Positions 1 to 8,679 of a stretch of 64,000 bases of DNA are shown here, piece after piece. Position numbers and translations under genes: made by a program. Positions within the stretch are counted from its first letter, which is position 1; every line of letters begins with the position of its first letter. The stretch spans positions 62,001 to 126,000 of the forward strand of contig DDEN01000017.1 of NCBI GenBank assembly GCA_002336115.1. Reading direction: 5' to 3'. The notes beneath the pieces were generated by a model, which saw nothing but the letters and a program-made list of their open reading frames with translations, searched no databases and was not told where the DNA came from. The DNA is from Chitinophagaceae bacterium UBA1953. Its GTDB lineage: Bacteria; Bacteroidota; Bacteroidia; Chitinophagales; Chitinophagaceae.

Positions 1-1332
1 TGCTCTTGGCACACCTGCAATGCCTTTGCTTGTGAGCATGAGCACAAGTAACATGGTTAACTGTGTTCCCAGATCAAGATGAATTCCATAAGCCTGTGCA
101 ATAGCGAGACTGGCGAAAGTCATATACATCATACTGCCATCAAGATTAAATGAATAACCAAGCGGCAATACAAAAGACACTATTTTGTTTTTGCACCCAA
201 AACGCTCAAGCTCTTCCGTTAGTTTTGGAAAAACGGCTTCACTGCTTGTTGTACTGAAGGCAATTAACAGCGGCCCGCCTATCCGTTTCAGCAGCGTATT
301 CATTCTTGCACCCAATACAAGATAACCAACACCTATAAGTAACAGCCAGAGTAAAAATATACCAACTAAGAAATAAGCGAAGTAAACAAAATAGAAATGA
401 AAAATTCCCAAACCTTTAGCAGCTACAACTGCTGCCAGAGCGCCAAACACACCCAGCGGTGCAAAATTCATAACATAATTCACCATTTTTAAAATGATAT
501 GCGAAGCCACATCAAGTGCCTTTACCAACGGCTTTGCATAATCGCCAATTGCCGCAGCCGCCACCCCAAAGAAAATCGAAAACACAACGATCTGTAATAT
601 TTCATTGGCGGCCATTGCCTCAATAAGGCTTTTGGGAATAATATGCTCTACAAAATTCTGCAGAGAAAACGTGGATGTTTTAGTCATCAGATCTTTTACA
701 CCTTCCGTATCGGCCTGTGAAAGATTAATGTAGGCACCCGGTTTAAATACATTTACCAGCAACATGCCCAGTAACAAAGAGGTAAGAGATGCAGAGATAA
801 ACCATAGCAAAGCTTTTCCTCCTACCCTGCCTACCGCTTTTAAATCGCCGAGTTTAGCTATACCAACCACCAACGTTGTAAATACCAATGGAGCAATTAT
901 CATCTGAACAAGGCGGATGAAGATACTACTGAGAAGTTTTATTAAATCTGAAAAACTTTTGATAGCTGAAATAACAACCGTTCCATCATGAGGTTGTTTT
1001 ATTTCGGATGAGATATTTCCTTTGATTTTTTGAGAAGAAATTGTGTATGGTATCTGATCAGTTAAAGAATTATTCTGTTCAACAACCCAAATGCCTAATT
1101 TATCAACACTATCCTTGATTCTTTTAAAATCAATACTTTTTGCCACAATAACTTCCTGATAAATAGCCTTGCCATCTACCTTTAACGTTATCGTATCTTT
1201 CCCGACAAAATCTTTTCTGGGAATGTAATTTATTTTATTACCCGTACCATACTCATGCACAATATACCCCACCACAATACCCAACGCCATTGCCAGCAAA
1301 ATATAAATCGTTAAACGGTTACCCTTTCCCAT
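1..1332 (-). CDS. Dicarboxylate/amino acid:cation symporter (DAACS family), 3' end cut off
   Basis: Inner-membrane secondary transporter that imports a dicarboxylate or glutamate/aspartate with Na+ or H+. The open frame runs off the left edge, and 444 codons are visible. Family marks read by translation are the serine-rich hairpin (FSTTSSEAVFPKL), the SFNLDGSMMYMTFASLA segment of the substrate site, and SKGIAGVPRA at the edge. The start at 1332 gives MGKGNRLT directly before the first membrane helix, and an in-frame stop lies 12 codons upstream. An odd feature is about 100 residues (roughly 25-125) between helix 1 and helix 2, where GltP/DctA have about 25. This stretch is polar and probably periplasmic. 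The gene is divergent from the amino-acid permease at 1480. The family is certain, the substrate unknown. Confidence 0.93.
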   Translation of the reverse strand, partial: MGKGNRLTIYILLAMALGIVVGYIVHEYGTGNKINYIPRKDFVGKDTITLKVDGKAIYQEVIVAKSIDFKRIKDSVDKLGIWVVEQNNSLTDQIPYTISSQKIKGNISSEIKQPHDGTVVISAIKSFSDLIKLLSSIFIRLVQMIIAPLVFTTLVVGIAKLGDLKAVGRVGGKALLWFISASLTSLLLGMLLVNVFKPGAYINLSQADTEGVKDLMTKTSTFSLQNFVEHIIPKSLIEAMAANEILQIVVFSIFFGVAAAAIGDYAKPLVKALDVASHIILKMVNYVMNFAPLGVFGALAAVVAAKGLGIFHFYFVYFAYFLVGIFLLWLLLIGVGYLVLGARMNTLLKRIGGPLLIAFSTTSSEAVFPKLTEELERFGCKNKIVSFVLPLGYSFNLDGSMMYMTFASLAIAQAYGIHLDLGTQLTMLLVLMLTSKGIAGVPRA

Positions 1333-1479
1333 GCTCCGGATTTTATGTGGCGCAATATACGTTTTTAGTGTTTGAAAGATGCGGGCTTTGCAACCGTTGA
1401 TAAATCTTTTGATCGTTTTATCGAATAAATCGATATTTTTCCAAATCTTTTTTGAGAAACTAAATTTCAACTATACAAT

Positions 1480-3021
1480 ATGAGTTTATTCGCTAAGAAA
1501 CCTCTGGAACAAATTCTGGCCCAGGCAGAAGATGCAGAGAAAGGATTAAAAAGAACTTTAGGCCCCGCTAATCTTATTGCGCTTGGTATAGGTGCAATTA
1601 TTGGTGCTGGTTTATTTGTAAGAACAGCAGCAGCGGCCGGGCAGGCTGCAGGCCCAGGTGTTACACTTTCATTTATTGTTGCCGCTATAGGATGTGCTTT
1701 TGCCGGCTTATGTTATGCTGAATTTGCAGCCATGATCCCTATTGCCGGAAGTGCTTATGCGTACAGCTATACTACAATGGGCGAATTGGTTGCCTGGATT
1801 ATTGGCTGGGCATTGATTATGGAATATGCGTTGGGTGCAGCAACTGTATCTATTGCATGGAGCGAATACCTGAACAAACTTTTCGGTATGAGGATTCCAT
1901 ACGAATGGACACATTCGCCATTTGAAAGTTTTACTGATTCAGCAGGTATTCATCACTCCGGTATCATGAACGCCCCGGCTCTTGTAATTCTGCTTCTGCT
2001 TACATTATTATTAATTAAAGGAACGCAGGAATCGGCAATGGTAAATATGATAATTGTGTTTATTAAAGTTGCCATTGTAATTGTATTCATCTTTATTGGC
2101 TGGAAATTTATCAACCCGGCAAATCATACTCCTTATTTAATTCCTGCTGACACTCCTCCTGTAAAAGACCAGGCAGGAAAAATAATTGCTGATTACAGCG
2201 GATGGAATAAACATGGCCTTGGTGGTGTGCTGGGTGGTGCTGCAATTGTATTCTTTGCTTTTATTGGATTTGATGCGGTAAGTACTGCAGCGCAGGAAGC
2301 AAAAAATCCAAAAAGAGATATGCCGATTGGTATTCTTGGTTCGCTGGTTGTATGTACCATTCTTTACATTTTGTTTGGGCATGTATTAACCGGTGTTGCA
2401 AGCTGGAAAGATTTTGTTGATCCGGAAAAAGGACGTGAGGCTTCAGTAGCTTATGCCATTTCAACTTATATGCATGGATATGGGTGGTTAGCCACTGCAG
2501 TAACAATTGCCATTCTTGCCGGATTCTCATCTGTAATTCTTGTGATGCTGATGGGGCAAAGCCGCATCTTCTTTACAATGAGTAATGATGGCTTGTTACC
2601 AAAAGCATTCGGAGACATTCATCCTAAATTCAAAACTCCTTATAAGGCAAATATCATACTGTTTGTATTCGTAGGTTTATTTGCTGCTTTTGTACCGGGT
2701 CATGTTGCTGGTGATCTGACTTCGTTCGGAACACTTTTCGCTTTTGTACTGGTTAGTGCAGGCGTTTGGATATTACGTGTAAAAGCACCGGATATTCAAA
2801 GACCATTTAAAACCCCCATTTACCCTGTTGTATCAACTTTAGGTGTTCTCATCTGTTCTGCAATGATTATCGGGCTCGATACGCAAACCCTAACAGTTGC
2901 TTTTGGCTGGATGGTAATAGGCTTACTTGTATATTTTATTTACAGCCGTCATCACAGCAAGCTCAATTTCAGACCTGCTGATGTATTACCAACAGCCGAT
3001 GATTTTGAACAACAGAAATAG
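1480..3021 (+). CDS. APC-superfamily amino acid permease (CAT/YhdG-like)
   Basis: Inner-membrane amino-acid transporter of 513 residues, a typical length for the CAT-like branch of the APC superfamily. A soluble, charged N-terminus of about 28 residues leads into the first broken helix with the GIGAIIGAGLF motif at 36-46, which forms the substrate site in this superfamily. Long hydrophobic segments follow to about residue 490, compatible with 12 to 14 helices. The FFAFIGFDAVSTAAQEAKNP motif near residue 260 is characteristic of cationic amino-acid transporter relatives. The gene stands alone: divergent from the symporter upstream and closed by a strong hairpin terminator at 3040. The exact amino acid carried cannot be read from the sequence. 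Confidence 0.95.
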   Translation: MSLFAKKPLEQILAQAEDAEKGLKRTLGPANLIALGIGAIIGAGLFVRTAAAAGQAAGPGVTLSFIVAAIGCAFAGLCYAEFAAMIPIAGSAYAYSYTTMGELVAWIIGWALIMEYALGAATVSIAWSEYLNKLFGMRIPYEWTHSPFESFTDSAGIHHSGIMNAPALVILLLLTLLLIKGTQESAMVNMIIVFIKVAIVIVFIFIGWKFINPANHTPYLIPADTPPVKDQAGKIIADYSGWNKHGLGGVLGGAAIVFFAFIGFDAVSTAAQEAKNPKRDMPIGILGSLVVCTILYILFGHVLTGVASWKDFVDPEKGREASVAYAISTYMHGYGWLATAVTIAILAGFSSVILVMLMGQSRIFFTMSNDGLLPKAFGDIHPKFKTPYKANIILFVFVGLFAAFVPGHVAGDLTSFGTLFAFVLVSAGVWILRVKAPDIQRPFKTPIYPVVSTLGVLICSAMIIGLDTQTLTVAFGWMVIGLLVYFIYSRHHSKLNFRPADVLPTADDFEQQK

Positions 3022-3036
3022 TTTTTTTAAATGATT

Positions 3037-3067
3037 AAAACGCTCCTTTAAAAGGAGCGTTTTTTGT
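3037..3067 (+). terminator. Rho-independent terminator after the amino-acid permease
   Basis: Near-perfect palindrome (ACGCTCCTTT and its complement around one central base) followed by seven T residues, and preceded by AAAA, so it could also work in reverse. It closes the permease transcription unit 19 bases after its stop. Confidence 0.9.
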
Positions 3068-3090
3068 TTTCGGCCATTGCCCTACATTTG
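3063..3090 (+). promoter_or_regulatory. Bacteroidota-type promoter of the yebC-like gene
   Basis: TACATTTG at 3083-3090 is an exact match to the TAnnTTTG -7 box. A TTTG at 3063-3066 is a possible -33 box, but the 16-base spacing is short. The predicted transcript starts near 3094, giving a leader of about 60 bases. Confidence 0.55.
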
Positions 3091-3152
3091 CAGCCCGGGA
3101 GCTTTGGTAATATTGTTACCCGGATTAAATCATCAAACCATAAATTCAAATA

Positions 3153-3875
3153 ATGGGAAGGATTTTTGAAGTTAGAAAGAGCACCATGTTTGCCCGCTGG
3201 GACCGTATGGCCAAGCAGTTTACCCGTATTGGTAAAGAAATTGCCATTGCCGTAAAGGCCGGTGGCCCCGAACCATCAACCAACCCTGCACTTCGCCGTT
3301 GCATGCAAAATGCCAAAAGTGTTAACATGCCAAAGGATCGTATTGAAGCTGCCATCAAACGTGCACAGGGAAAAGAAATGGAGAACTTCGATGAAATTTT
3401 ATACGAAGGATATGCTCCGCATGGCGTAGCTATTTTGGTTGAAACGGCTACAGACAACCATGTACGTACAGTTGCCAACGTAAAAAGTCATTTCAATAAA
3501 GGTGGCGGCGCATTAGGTAACAGCGGCAGTGTGAGTTTTCAGTTTAAGAAAATGGGGGTATTTAAACTAAAGCCCGAAGGTTTAAATGCAGAAGATATGG
3601 AACTTGAGCTGATTGATTTTGGTTTGGAAGAATTAGGAGAAAGTACTGGTGAGCACGGTGAAGATATTCTTGTAATCAGGTGTGGATTTACCGATTTTGG
3701 TAATATGCAGAAAGCACTCGAAGATAAAGGCATTACTCCTTTAAGTGCAGAAGTTGAATGGATACCAACTACAACAGTTCCAGTAAATGATGAACAGGCA
3801 GAAGATGTAAGTAAGCTGATTGAACGTTTGGAGCAGGACGAAGATGTTCAGAAAGTTTTCCATAACATGGGATAG
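3153..3875 (+). CDS. yebC: YebC/PmpR (TACO1) family protein
   Basis: Member of the YebC/PmpR/TACO1 family, 240 residues, the usual length. Family members act as DNA-binding regulators or as translation factors relieving ribosome stalling at proline runs; which applies here cannot be told. Recognisable parts are the N-terminal helical domain with WDRMAKQFTRIGKEIAIAVK and NPALRRCMQNAKSVNMPKDR, then LYEGYAPHGVAILVE and the glycine-rich NKGGGALGNSGSVSFQF near residue 110-130. The N-terminus reads MGRIFEVRKSTMF instead of the proteobacterial MAGHSKWANIKHRK, the form common in Bacteroidota. It is a single-gene unit between two terminators with its own promoter at 3083. Confidence 0.95.
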   Translation: MGRIFEVRKSTMFARWDRMAKQFTRIGKEIAIAVKAGGPEPSTNPALRRCMQNAKSVNMPKDRIEAAIKRAQGKEMENFDEILYEGYAPHGVAILVETATDNHVRTVANVKSHFNKGGGALGNSGSVSFQFKKMGVFKLKPEGLNAEDMELELIDFGLEELGESTGEHGEDILVIRCGFTDFGNMQKALEDKGITPLSAEVEWIPTTTVPVNDEQAEDVSKLIERLEQDEDVQKVFHNMG

Positions 3876-3882
3876 TCAATGA

Positions 3883-3911
3883 CAGCACTTTAAAAAGTGC
3901 TTTTTTTTTTA
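3883..3911 (+). terminator. Rho-independent terminator after yebC
   Basis: Stem AGCACTTT/AAAGTGCT followed by a run of ten T residues, 8 bases after the yebC stop. It overlaps the longest possible start of the following gene, which is one reason to begin that gene at 3930. Confidence 0.9.
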
Positions 3912-3929
3912 TCAAAGCAAATTCAACGT

Positions 3930-4328
3930 ATGAATGAACGCATCGTCTTCTTTGATGGAGTTTGCAACTTTTGTAATTTCTGGGTTCAGTTTGCGCTAAA
4001 AAGAGATAAGAAAGACTTATTGAAGTTTGCTCCGCTGCAAGGAAAAACAGCACATGAATTATTGCCAAAATTCAACATCAACCCCGAACATATAACCTCT
4101 GTAATATTTTACGATAACGGCAAAGTCTATTCTGAGTCAGATGCAGTCCTAAGGGTTTCCATTTATTTTGGTTTATTTTGGAAAATATTTTATTCATTAA
4201 AAATCATTCCCTCTTTCATCAGAAACTATATTTACAACTGGATCAGTAGAAGTCGTTATAAATGGTTTGGCAGAAGAGAAAGTTGTATGATTCCAACAGC
4301 TAATCAGAGAAAAAAATTTCTTGATTAA
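3930..4328 (+). CDS. DCC-family (DUF393) thiol-disulfide oxidoreductase-like protein
   Basis: Small protein of 132 residues with the DxxCxxC signature of the DCC/DUF393 family close to the N-terminus: Asp9, Cys12 and Cys15 in FFDGVCNFCNFWV. The family has a thioredoxin-like fold and is presumed to carry out thiol-disulfide exchange, but its substrates are not established. The start at 3930 (MNERIVFFDG) was chosen because the longer frame from 3897 would begin inside the poly-T tract of the yebC terminator, and because family members normally start a few residues before the motif. The C-terminal half is rich in aromatic and basic residues. It lies 77 bases upstream of the transglutaminase-like gene and may be co-transcribed with it. 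Confidence 0.9.
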   Translation: MNERIVFFDGVCNFCNFWVQFALKRDKKDLLKFAPLQGKTAHELLPKFNINPEHITSVIFYDNGKVYSESDAVLRVSIYFGLFWKIFYSLKIIPSFIRNYIYNWISRSRYKWFGRRESCMIPTANQRKKFLD

Positions 4329-4405
4329 ATTAAACTTCAGGCAGCATTTTTGATCTTTTACTAATCTGGAAATAATTACAAACCTTCCTAATAGTAAAAA
4401 TCACC

Positions 4406-5278
4406 ATGCCTTCTAAGCAATCAAAAAGAAAATTACCTAGCCTTTTTAAAAATTTATATTTCTTATTTTTTTTAAACGGCATTATAATTTCATCACTGTT
4501 TTATTTTTCAACTGAATCGCAATACGAAAACCAGATATTCAAAGCAATTCGTAAGGAAATTGCCGACAGCCTTCCAAAAGGTTATTCAAAAACTGATTAC
4601 GCAATTCAGGCTCTCAGGATTTCAAACTATTTACAGGAAAGAAGGTATCTCGTTTTTAAAACAAATAAGGTAGAAGGATTAAAAGTATCCTTCTTTCATC
4701 CGGCAACCTATGATTTAATGACCGGTGCTGGCGCATGTGGCAGCTATGCAATAGTGCTTACAAGATTACTTATGGCAGAAGGCATTCCTGTAAAAATTGG
4801 CCAGATGAAAGCAAAAGGACATTATGGTGGCCACATGTTTGTAGAAGCAAAAACCGAACAGGGCTGGATTGTACTCGATCCAATGTATGAACTAAGCTTC
4901 AAAAGACAAGATGGCAGATACGCATCATTTGCCGATTTACATCAAAACTGGAATTTTTATAAAAATCAGATCCCGGCTGATTATGACACAGCCTATCAAT
5001 ATGAAGGAGTTCGTTATACAAATTGGGATAAAATTCCGGTTGTTGGTTCAGCAGTAAAGTCATCGCTTAACTTCGCTGTTGGAAAAACCAAGGCAGACCG
5101 GATTTCCCTGAGACCTTACCTGCTAAGAACTTATTATATTCTTTCATGGGTATCCGGGATACTTTTGTTTTTTTTACTTCTCGGAACATTTATGATTGCA
5201 TCAAAAAGAAATTCATTTACTCAGAAAAAAGAGAAGTTTATAAATGAACTCCTGCATAAAAAACAAAAGGCTGCCTGA
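4406..5278 (+). CDS. Membrane-anchored transglutaminase-like protein
   Basis: A 290-residue protein with a transglutaminase/papain-like core held between two hydrophobic segments (about residues 17-35 and 245-265). The likely catalytic triad is visible in order and context: Cys111 in GAGACGSYAIVL, His143 in YGGHMFVEA, Asp158 in WIVLDPMYEL. Bacterial members of this superfamily are mostly proteases, amidases or peptide-processing enzymes rather than cross-linkers; the substrate is unknown. The first hydrophobic segment is more probably an anchor than a cleaved signal, which would place the core outside the inner membrane. A lysine-rich tail (KNSFTQKKEKF...KKQKAA) follows the second segment. 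The stop codon directly abuts the stop of the convergent phzF-like gene. Confidence 0.85.
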   Translation: MPSKQSKRKLPSLFKNLYFLFFLNGIIISSLFYFSTESQYENQIFKAIRKEIADSLPKGYSKTDYAIQALRISNYLQERRYLVFKTNKVEGLKVSFFHPATYDLMTGAGACGSYAIVLTRLLMAEGIPVKIGQMKAKGHYGGHMFVEAKTEQGWIVLDPMYELSFKRQDGRYASFADLHQNWNFYKNQIPADYDTAYQYEGVRYTNWDKIPVVGSAVKSSLNFAVGKTKADRISLRPYLLRTYYILSWVSGILLFFLLLGTFMIASKRNSFTQKKEKFINELLHKKQKAA

Positions 5279-6076
5279 TTAAAGGAAGATTTCGCCTTTC
5301 ATATAAAAAACACATTTTCCGCCCATCATAACTTTTTCATTACTCACCTGTTCGCAGAAAATTTCACCGCCACGCTTACTTAATTGTTTTGCAAACATGC
5401 GGGACTTTGAAAGTTTTTCACTCCATAACGGGATTAATTGTGAGTGAGCCGAACCTGTTACAGGATCTTCATTAACTCCTATTGACGGGGCAAAAAACCT
5501 TGAAACAAAATCAGCATCGTTATCACCCTTTGCTGTAAGTATTATTTTTTCGCCTGTTTTTTTCATTGCTGTAAAATCAGGATTTGCACATTTTACTTCT
5601 TCCTCGTGTGCAACTTCTACAATCAGGTCTCTGTAACGATAAGTTCCAATAATTTCTTTTACACCAAGCATAGCTTCCAAGCCTTGAGGATAATCAGTAA
5701 TCCGTTCCGGCTTCCACGATGGAAATTCCATTTCAAACAAATCGTCTTTTCTTGTAATTTTTAATAATCCGCTTTTTGAACTGAATACAACAGAAGTTTT
5801 ATTAAACTTGAGGAGAGTAAACAAAACAAATGCGCTGGCAAGAGTTGCATGCCCGCATAAATTCACTTCTGCCTCAGGTGTAAACCAACGAATATCATAA
5901 TCAGCTTCGCTATTTTCTGAAGGAACAAAGAATACAGTTTCGGAAAGATTGTTTTCCATTGCCAAAGTCTGCATCAGCTCATCACCAATCCACTTTTCCA
6001 ATGGAATTACTGCTGCCGGATTACCTGTAAATAATTTTGAAGCAAATGCATCAACCTGGTATAAATCTAATTTCAT
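5279..6076 (-). CDS. PhzF-family isomerase/epimerase-like protein
   Basis: PhzF-fold enzyme, 265 residues. The family contains phenazine biosynthesis isomerase PhzF and many uncharacterised relatives with a diaminopimelate-epimerase-like double domain. Visible marks are VDAFASKLFTGNPAAV at the N-terminus, Glu46 in NLSETVFF (the position of the catalytic glutamate in PhzF), EVNLCGHATLASA near residue 70-85, and EDPVTGSAHSQLIPLW near residue 205, the second-domain signature. No phenazine genes are nearby, so a housekeeping or scavenging role is more likely. It lies 13 bases downstream of the E1 fusion on the same strand and is probably in its operon. Confidence 0.93.
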   Translation of the reverse strand: MKLDLYQVDAFASKLFTGNPAAVIPLEKWIGDELMQTLAMENNLSETVFFVPSENSEADYDIRWFTPEAEVNLCGHATLASAFVLFTLLKFNKTSVVFSSKSGLLKITRKDDLFEMEFPSWKPERITDYPQGLEAMLGVKEIIGTYRYRDLIVEVAHEEEVKCANPDFTAMKKTGEKIILTAKGDNDADFVSRFFAPSIGVNEDPVTGSAHSQLIPLWSEKLSKSRMFAKQLSKRGGEIFCEQVSNEKVMMGGKCVFYMKGEIFL

Positions 6077-6089
6077 TGGTGTGTTTTAA

Positions 6090-8474
6090 TTATTCCCTCA
6101 TCATTTGAAAAATTACGTCGGCAATTTCTTCCGCATTGGGCTTGCTGAAATAATCACCATCACTTCCATAAGAAGGCCGATGATCTTTTCCGGTGATTGT
6201 TCTTGGAGCTACATCAAGATATTTGTATCCACCCTGTTCTTCCATTACTTTGTTAAACATATAACCTGCAGCTCCGCCGGGCACATCTTCATCAACAAAC
6301 AGAATACGATTGGTTTTCTTTAAGGATTCAAGTATTTTATGATTTATATCAAAAGGTAATAAAGTCTGTACATCTATTACTTCGCAACTGATTCCAAATT
6401 TTTCAATAAAGTTCAATGCTTCATCTATAACTCTTAATGTAGAGCCGTACGATACAATTGTAATATCATTTCCTTCTTTAATAACTTCCGGTATGCCCAT
6501 TGGCACAGTAAAATGCTGAAGATTGGCAGGAAGTTTTTCCTTTAAACGATACCCGTTTAAACATTCAATAACAATACCCGGCTCAATACTTTGAATAAGT
6601 GTATTATACATACCGGCGGCCTGTACCATGTTACGTGGCACACATACATAAAAACCACGGAGGCTGTTTATAATCATTCCCATTGGGGAGCCACTGTGCC
6701 ATATACCTTCAAGTCTGTGGCCTCTTGTACGTACAATAATTGGCGCTGCCTGCCTACCCGCAGTACGGAATTGTAACGAAGCTGCATCATCTGTTAATGG
6801 CTGCAATCCATAAACAAGATAATCAAGGTACTGAATTTCAGCAATTGGCTTAAGACCACGGATGCCTAAACCTATGCCCTGACCCATGATTGTTATTTCA
6901 CGAATACCGGTATCAAAAATTCTTATATCGCCATGTTTTGCCTGTAGGCCTGCAAAGCCCTGATTAACATCGCCAATAAATCCCAGGTCTTCGCCAAAAG
7001 CAACTACTTTAGGATTATGTTCAAATAGCTGATCGAAATAATGGTTTAGTACTTCGTACCCGTTCATTACAGGAGAATCGGAAGTATATTCAGCTTTTAC
7101 TTCCGGAACCTTCATTGCACTTGCTGCACCCTCGTGATACAGATGAGTGTTAAAGAATTCCTTGTTTTCTTTTACCAGTTCTTCATAGTACTCTTTTGCT
7201 TCGTTACAATCTGCATCAACAGAAAGCGCAATACTTCTGTACAATACACTTAAAACATCCCTTCGGTTTGGTTCACGATTGTTTTTAAGCTCCTTAATAA
7301 AATTTTTAATGTCATTTCCATGTGCAGATTTTTCACTTAAATCAGTTAAAAGAGGAAGAACTTTCTGTACCTGATCGTTAATCGGTTGAAAATAATCTGT
7401 CCATGCTTCATTTCGCTGACTGCGTACAAACTCTTTTACTTCGGTTTCTATATCATTCAGCTCATGTTCTTCTGCAAGTGAATTTTCCAGTACCCACTCT
7501 TTCATTTTTTTATTACAGTCCCATTCCCGTTCCCATTGTAAGCGCTCTGTACTTTTATAACGTTCATGACTTCCTGAAGTTGAGTGCCCTTGCGGTTGTG
7601 TTACTTCTTCCACATGAAACAAAGCCGGTGTATGAGTCTGTCTTATTTTTTCAATTCCTTCTTCAAATACTTCGCACATACCGGCATAATCCCACGCTTT
7701 TACTTTATAAATCTCAATACCATTTGTATGTTCCTTTTTTTGAAATCCTTTCAATGCTTCGGAAACAGAGCCTTTTGTTGTTTGATACTTTTTGGGAACA
7801 GAAATCCCGTATCCATCATCCCAAACAAAAATTGCTAATGGAATTTGCTGTACTGCAGCAGCATTAACAGTTTCCCAAAAATGCCCTTCACTGGTTGAAG
7901 CATCGCCAATTGTGGCAAAACAAACTTCATTACCGTTATCTGAAAGAGAGGAGTATTGCTTTAGTTCCGCATTTTCTCTAAAAAGCTTTGACGCTAATGC
8001 AAGACCAACCGATCTTGGCATTTGTGCCGCAGTAGGTGCCATCCCCGAAAGCAGATTTTTGCGGTTCACCAAATCCAGTATTTCGCCATCGAGCGAAACT
8101 GTTTCAGTTGCAAAATGCGAATTCATTTGCCTGCCGGCGCTATGCCTGTCGTGATTTGTGTCGGGGTTGGCATACAACTGAGCAAAAAATTCTTTAATCG
8201 TAGCCGAACCCGTTGCAAAAGCAAAGGTCTGGTCACGGTAATAACCACTGTAAAAGTCGCCCGGTTTAAAAAACTTTGCCATTGCCAGTTGCGGAACTTC
8301 CTTCCCATCACCAAAAATGCCAAATTTGGCTTTTCCGGTAAGTACTTCCTTTCTTCCCAATAAACTTGCCTCCCGGCTAAGGCATGCAAAACGGTAATCC
8401 TGCAAAACTTCCTGTTTGAAGTTTTCAAAAGAAAGTTGCTGCAAATGCAGATTGTCCTTTGTGGTTGATTCCAT
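6090..8474 (-). CDS. Fused E1 alpha-beta subunit of a branched-chain-type 2-oxoacid dehydrogenase
   Basis: Thiamine-diphosphate-dependent E1 of a 2-oxoacid dehydrogenase complex, with alpha and beta chains in one 794-residue polypeptide. The alpha part (about 1-390) has the TPP-binding stretch IGDASTSEGHFWETVNAAAV and later DDGYGIS. The beta part (about 470-794) starts at VMNGYEVLNHYFDQLFEHNP, with FGEDLGFIGDVNQGF, and ends with HRPSYGSDGDYFSKPNAEE. Such fusions are common in Bacteroidota and usually annotated as 2-oxoisovalerate dehydrogenase E1; pyruvate or another acid cannot be excluded. E2 and E3 are not in the window. The start at 8474 (MESTTKDN) was preferred over the 32-residue longer frame because a perfect -7 box lies at 8479-8486, inside the longer version. 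Confidence 0.93.
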   Translation of the reverse strand: MESTTKDNLHLQQLSFENFKQEVLQDYRFACLSREASLLGRKEVLTGKAKFGIFGDGKEVPQLAMAKFFKPGDFYSGYYRDQTFAFATGSATIKEFFAQLYANPDTNHDRHSAGRQMNSHFATETVSLDGEILDLVNRKNLLSGMAPTAAQMPRSVGLALASKLFRENAELKQYSSLSDNGNEVCFATIGDASTSEGHFWETVNAAAVQQIPLAIFVWDDGYGISVPKKYQTTKGSVSEALKGFQKKEHTNGIEIYKVKAWDYAGMCEVFEEGIEKIRQTHTPALFHVEEVTQPQGHSTSGSHERYKSTERLQWEREWDCNKKMKEWVLENSLAEEHELNDIETEVKEFVRSQRNEAWTDYFQPINDQVQKVLPLLTDLSEKSAHGNDIKNFIKELKNNREPNRRDVLSVLYRSIALSVDADCNEAKEYYEELVKENKEFFNTHLYHEGAASAMKVPEVKAEYTSDSPVMNGYEVLNHYFDQLFEHNPKVVAFGEDLGFIGDVNQGFAGLQAKHGDIRIFDTGIREITIMGQGIGLGIRGLKPIAEIQYLDYLVYGLQPLTDDAASLQFRTAGRQAAPIIVRTRGHRLEGIWHSGSPMGMIINSLRGFYVCVPRNMVQAAGMYNTLIQSIEPGIVIECLNGYRLKEKLPANLQHFTVPMGIPEVIKEGNDITIVSYGSTLRVIDEALNFIEKFGISCEVIDVQTLLPFDINHKILESLKKTNRILFVDEDVPGGAAGYMFNKVMEEQGGYKYLDVAPRTITGKDHRPSYGSDGDYFSKPNAEEIADVIFQMMRE

Positions 8475-8478
8475 ACAA

Positions 8479-8486
8479 CAAAAATA
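8479..8486 (-). promoter_or_regulatory. -7 promoter box directly before the E1 start codon
   Basis: On the minus strand this reads TATTTTTG, a full match to TAnnTTTG, ending five bases before the ATG at 8474. Transcription would begin at or next to the start codon, giving a leaderless mRNA. No good TTTG is seen at the -33 distance, so confidence is moderate. Confidence 0.5.
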
Positions 8487-8653
8487 AATCTTTTGTACCC
8501 ACCTGAGCGTGTACTCAAAAATTTGGTGAAAACAAAAAATAAGCTGTGAACAATTAATTCTGCCGGGCAAACAAACTGAGACTCATTTATTTAAAAAATT
8601 AAAATATTGTGAAAGGCAACCCAGAGAGTATATGAACTGTCTTAGTTAATGTG

Positions 8654-8661
8654 TACATTTG
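8654..8661 (+). promoter_or_regulatory. -7 promoter box of the DUF1573 pair
   Basis: TACATTTG, an exact TAnnTTTG match, 18 bases before the ATG at 8680. It predicts a leader of about 15 bases. It overlaps the TTG at 8659 that would begin a longer reading frame, supporting the ATG at 8680 as the true start. Confidence 0.55.
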
Positions 8662-8679
8662 AAAATACAATCTTTCAAA

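Noticed and set aside
5279..6076. Part of a phenazine biosynthesis cluster
   Set aside because: Only a PhzF-fold protein is present. No other phz genes occur in the window.
7403..7867. Long open frame opposite the E1 fusion gene
   Set aside because: It is antisense to a well-supported conserved enzyme, has no recognisable domain, and its composition follows from the complementary codons.
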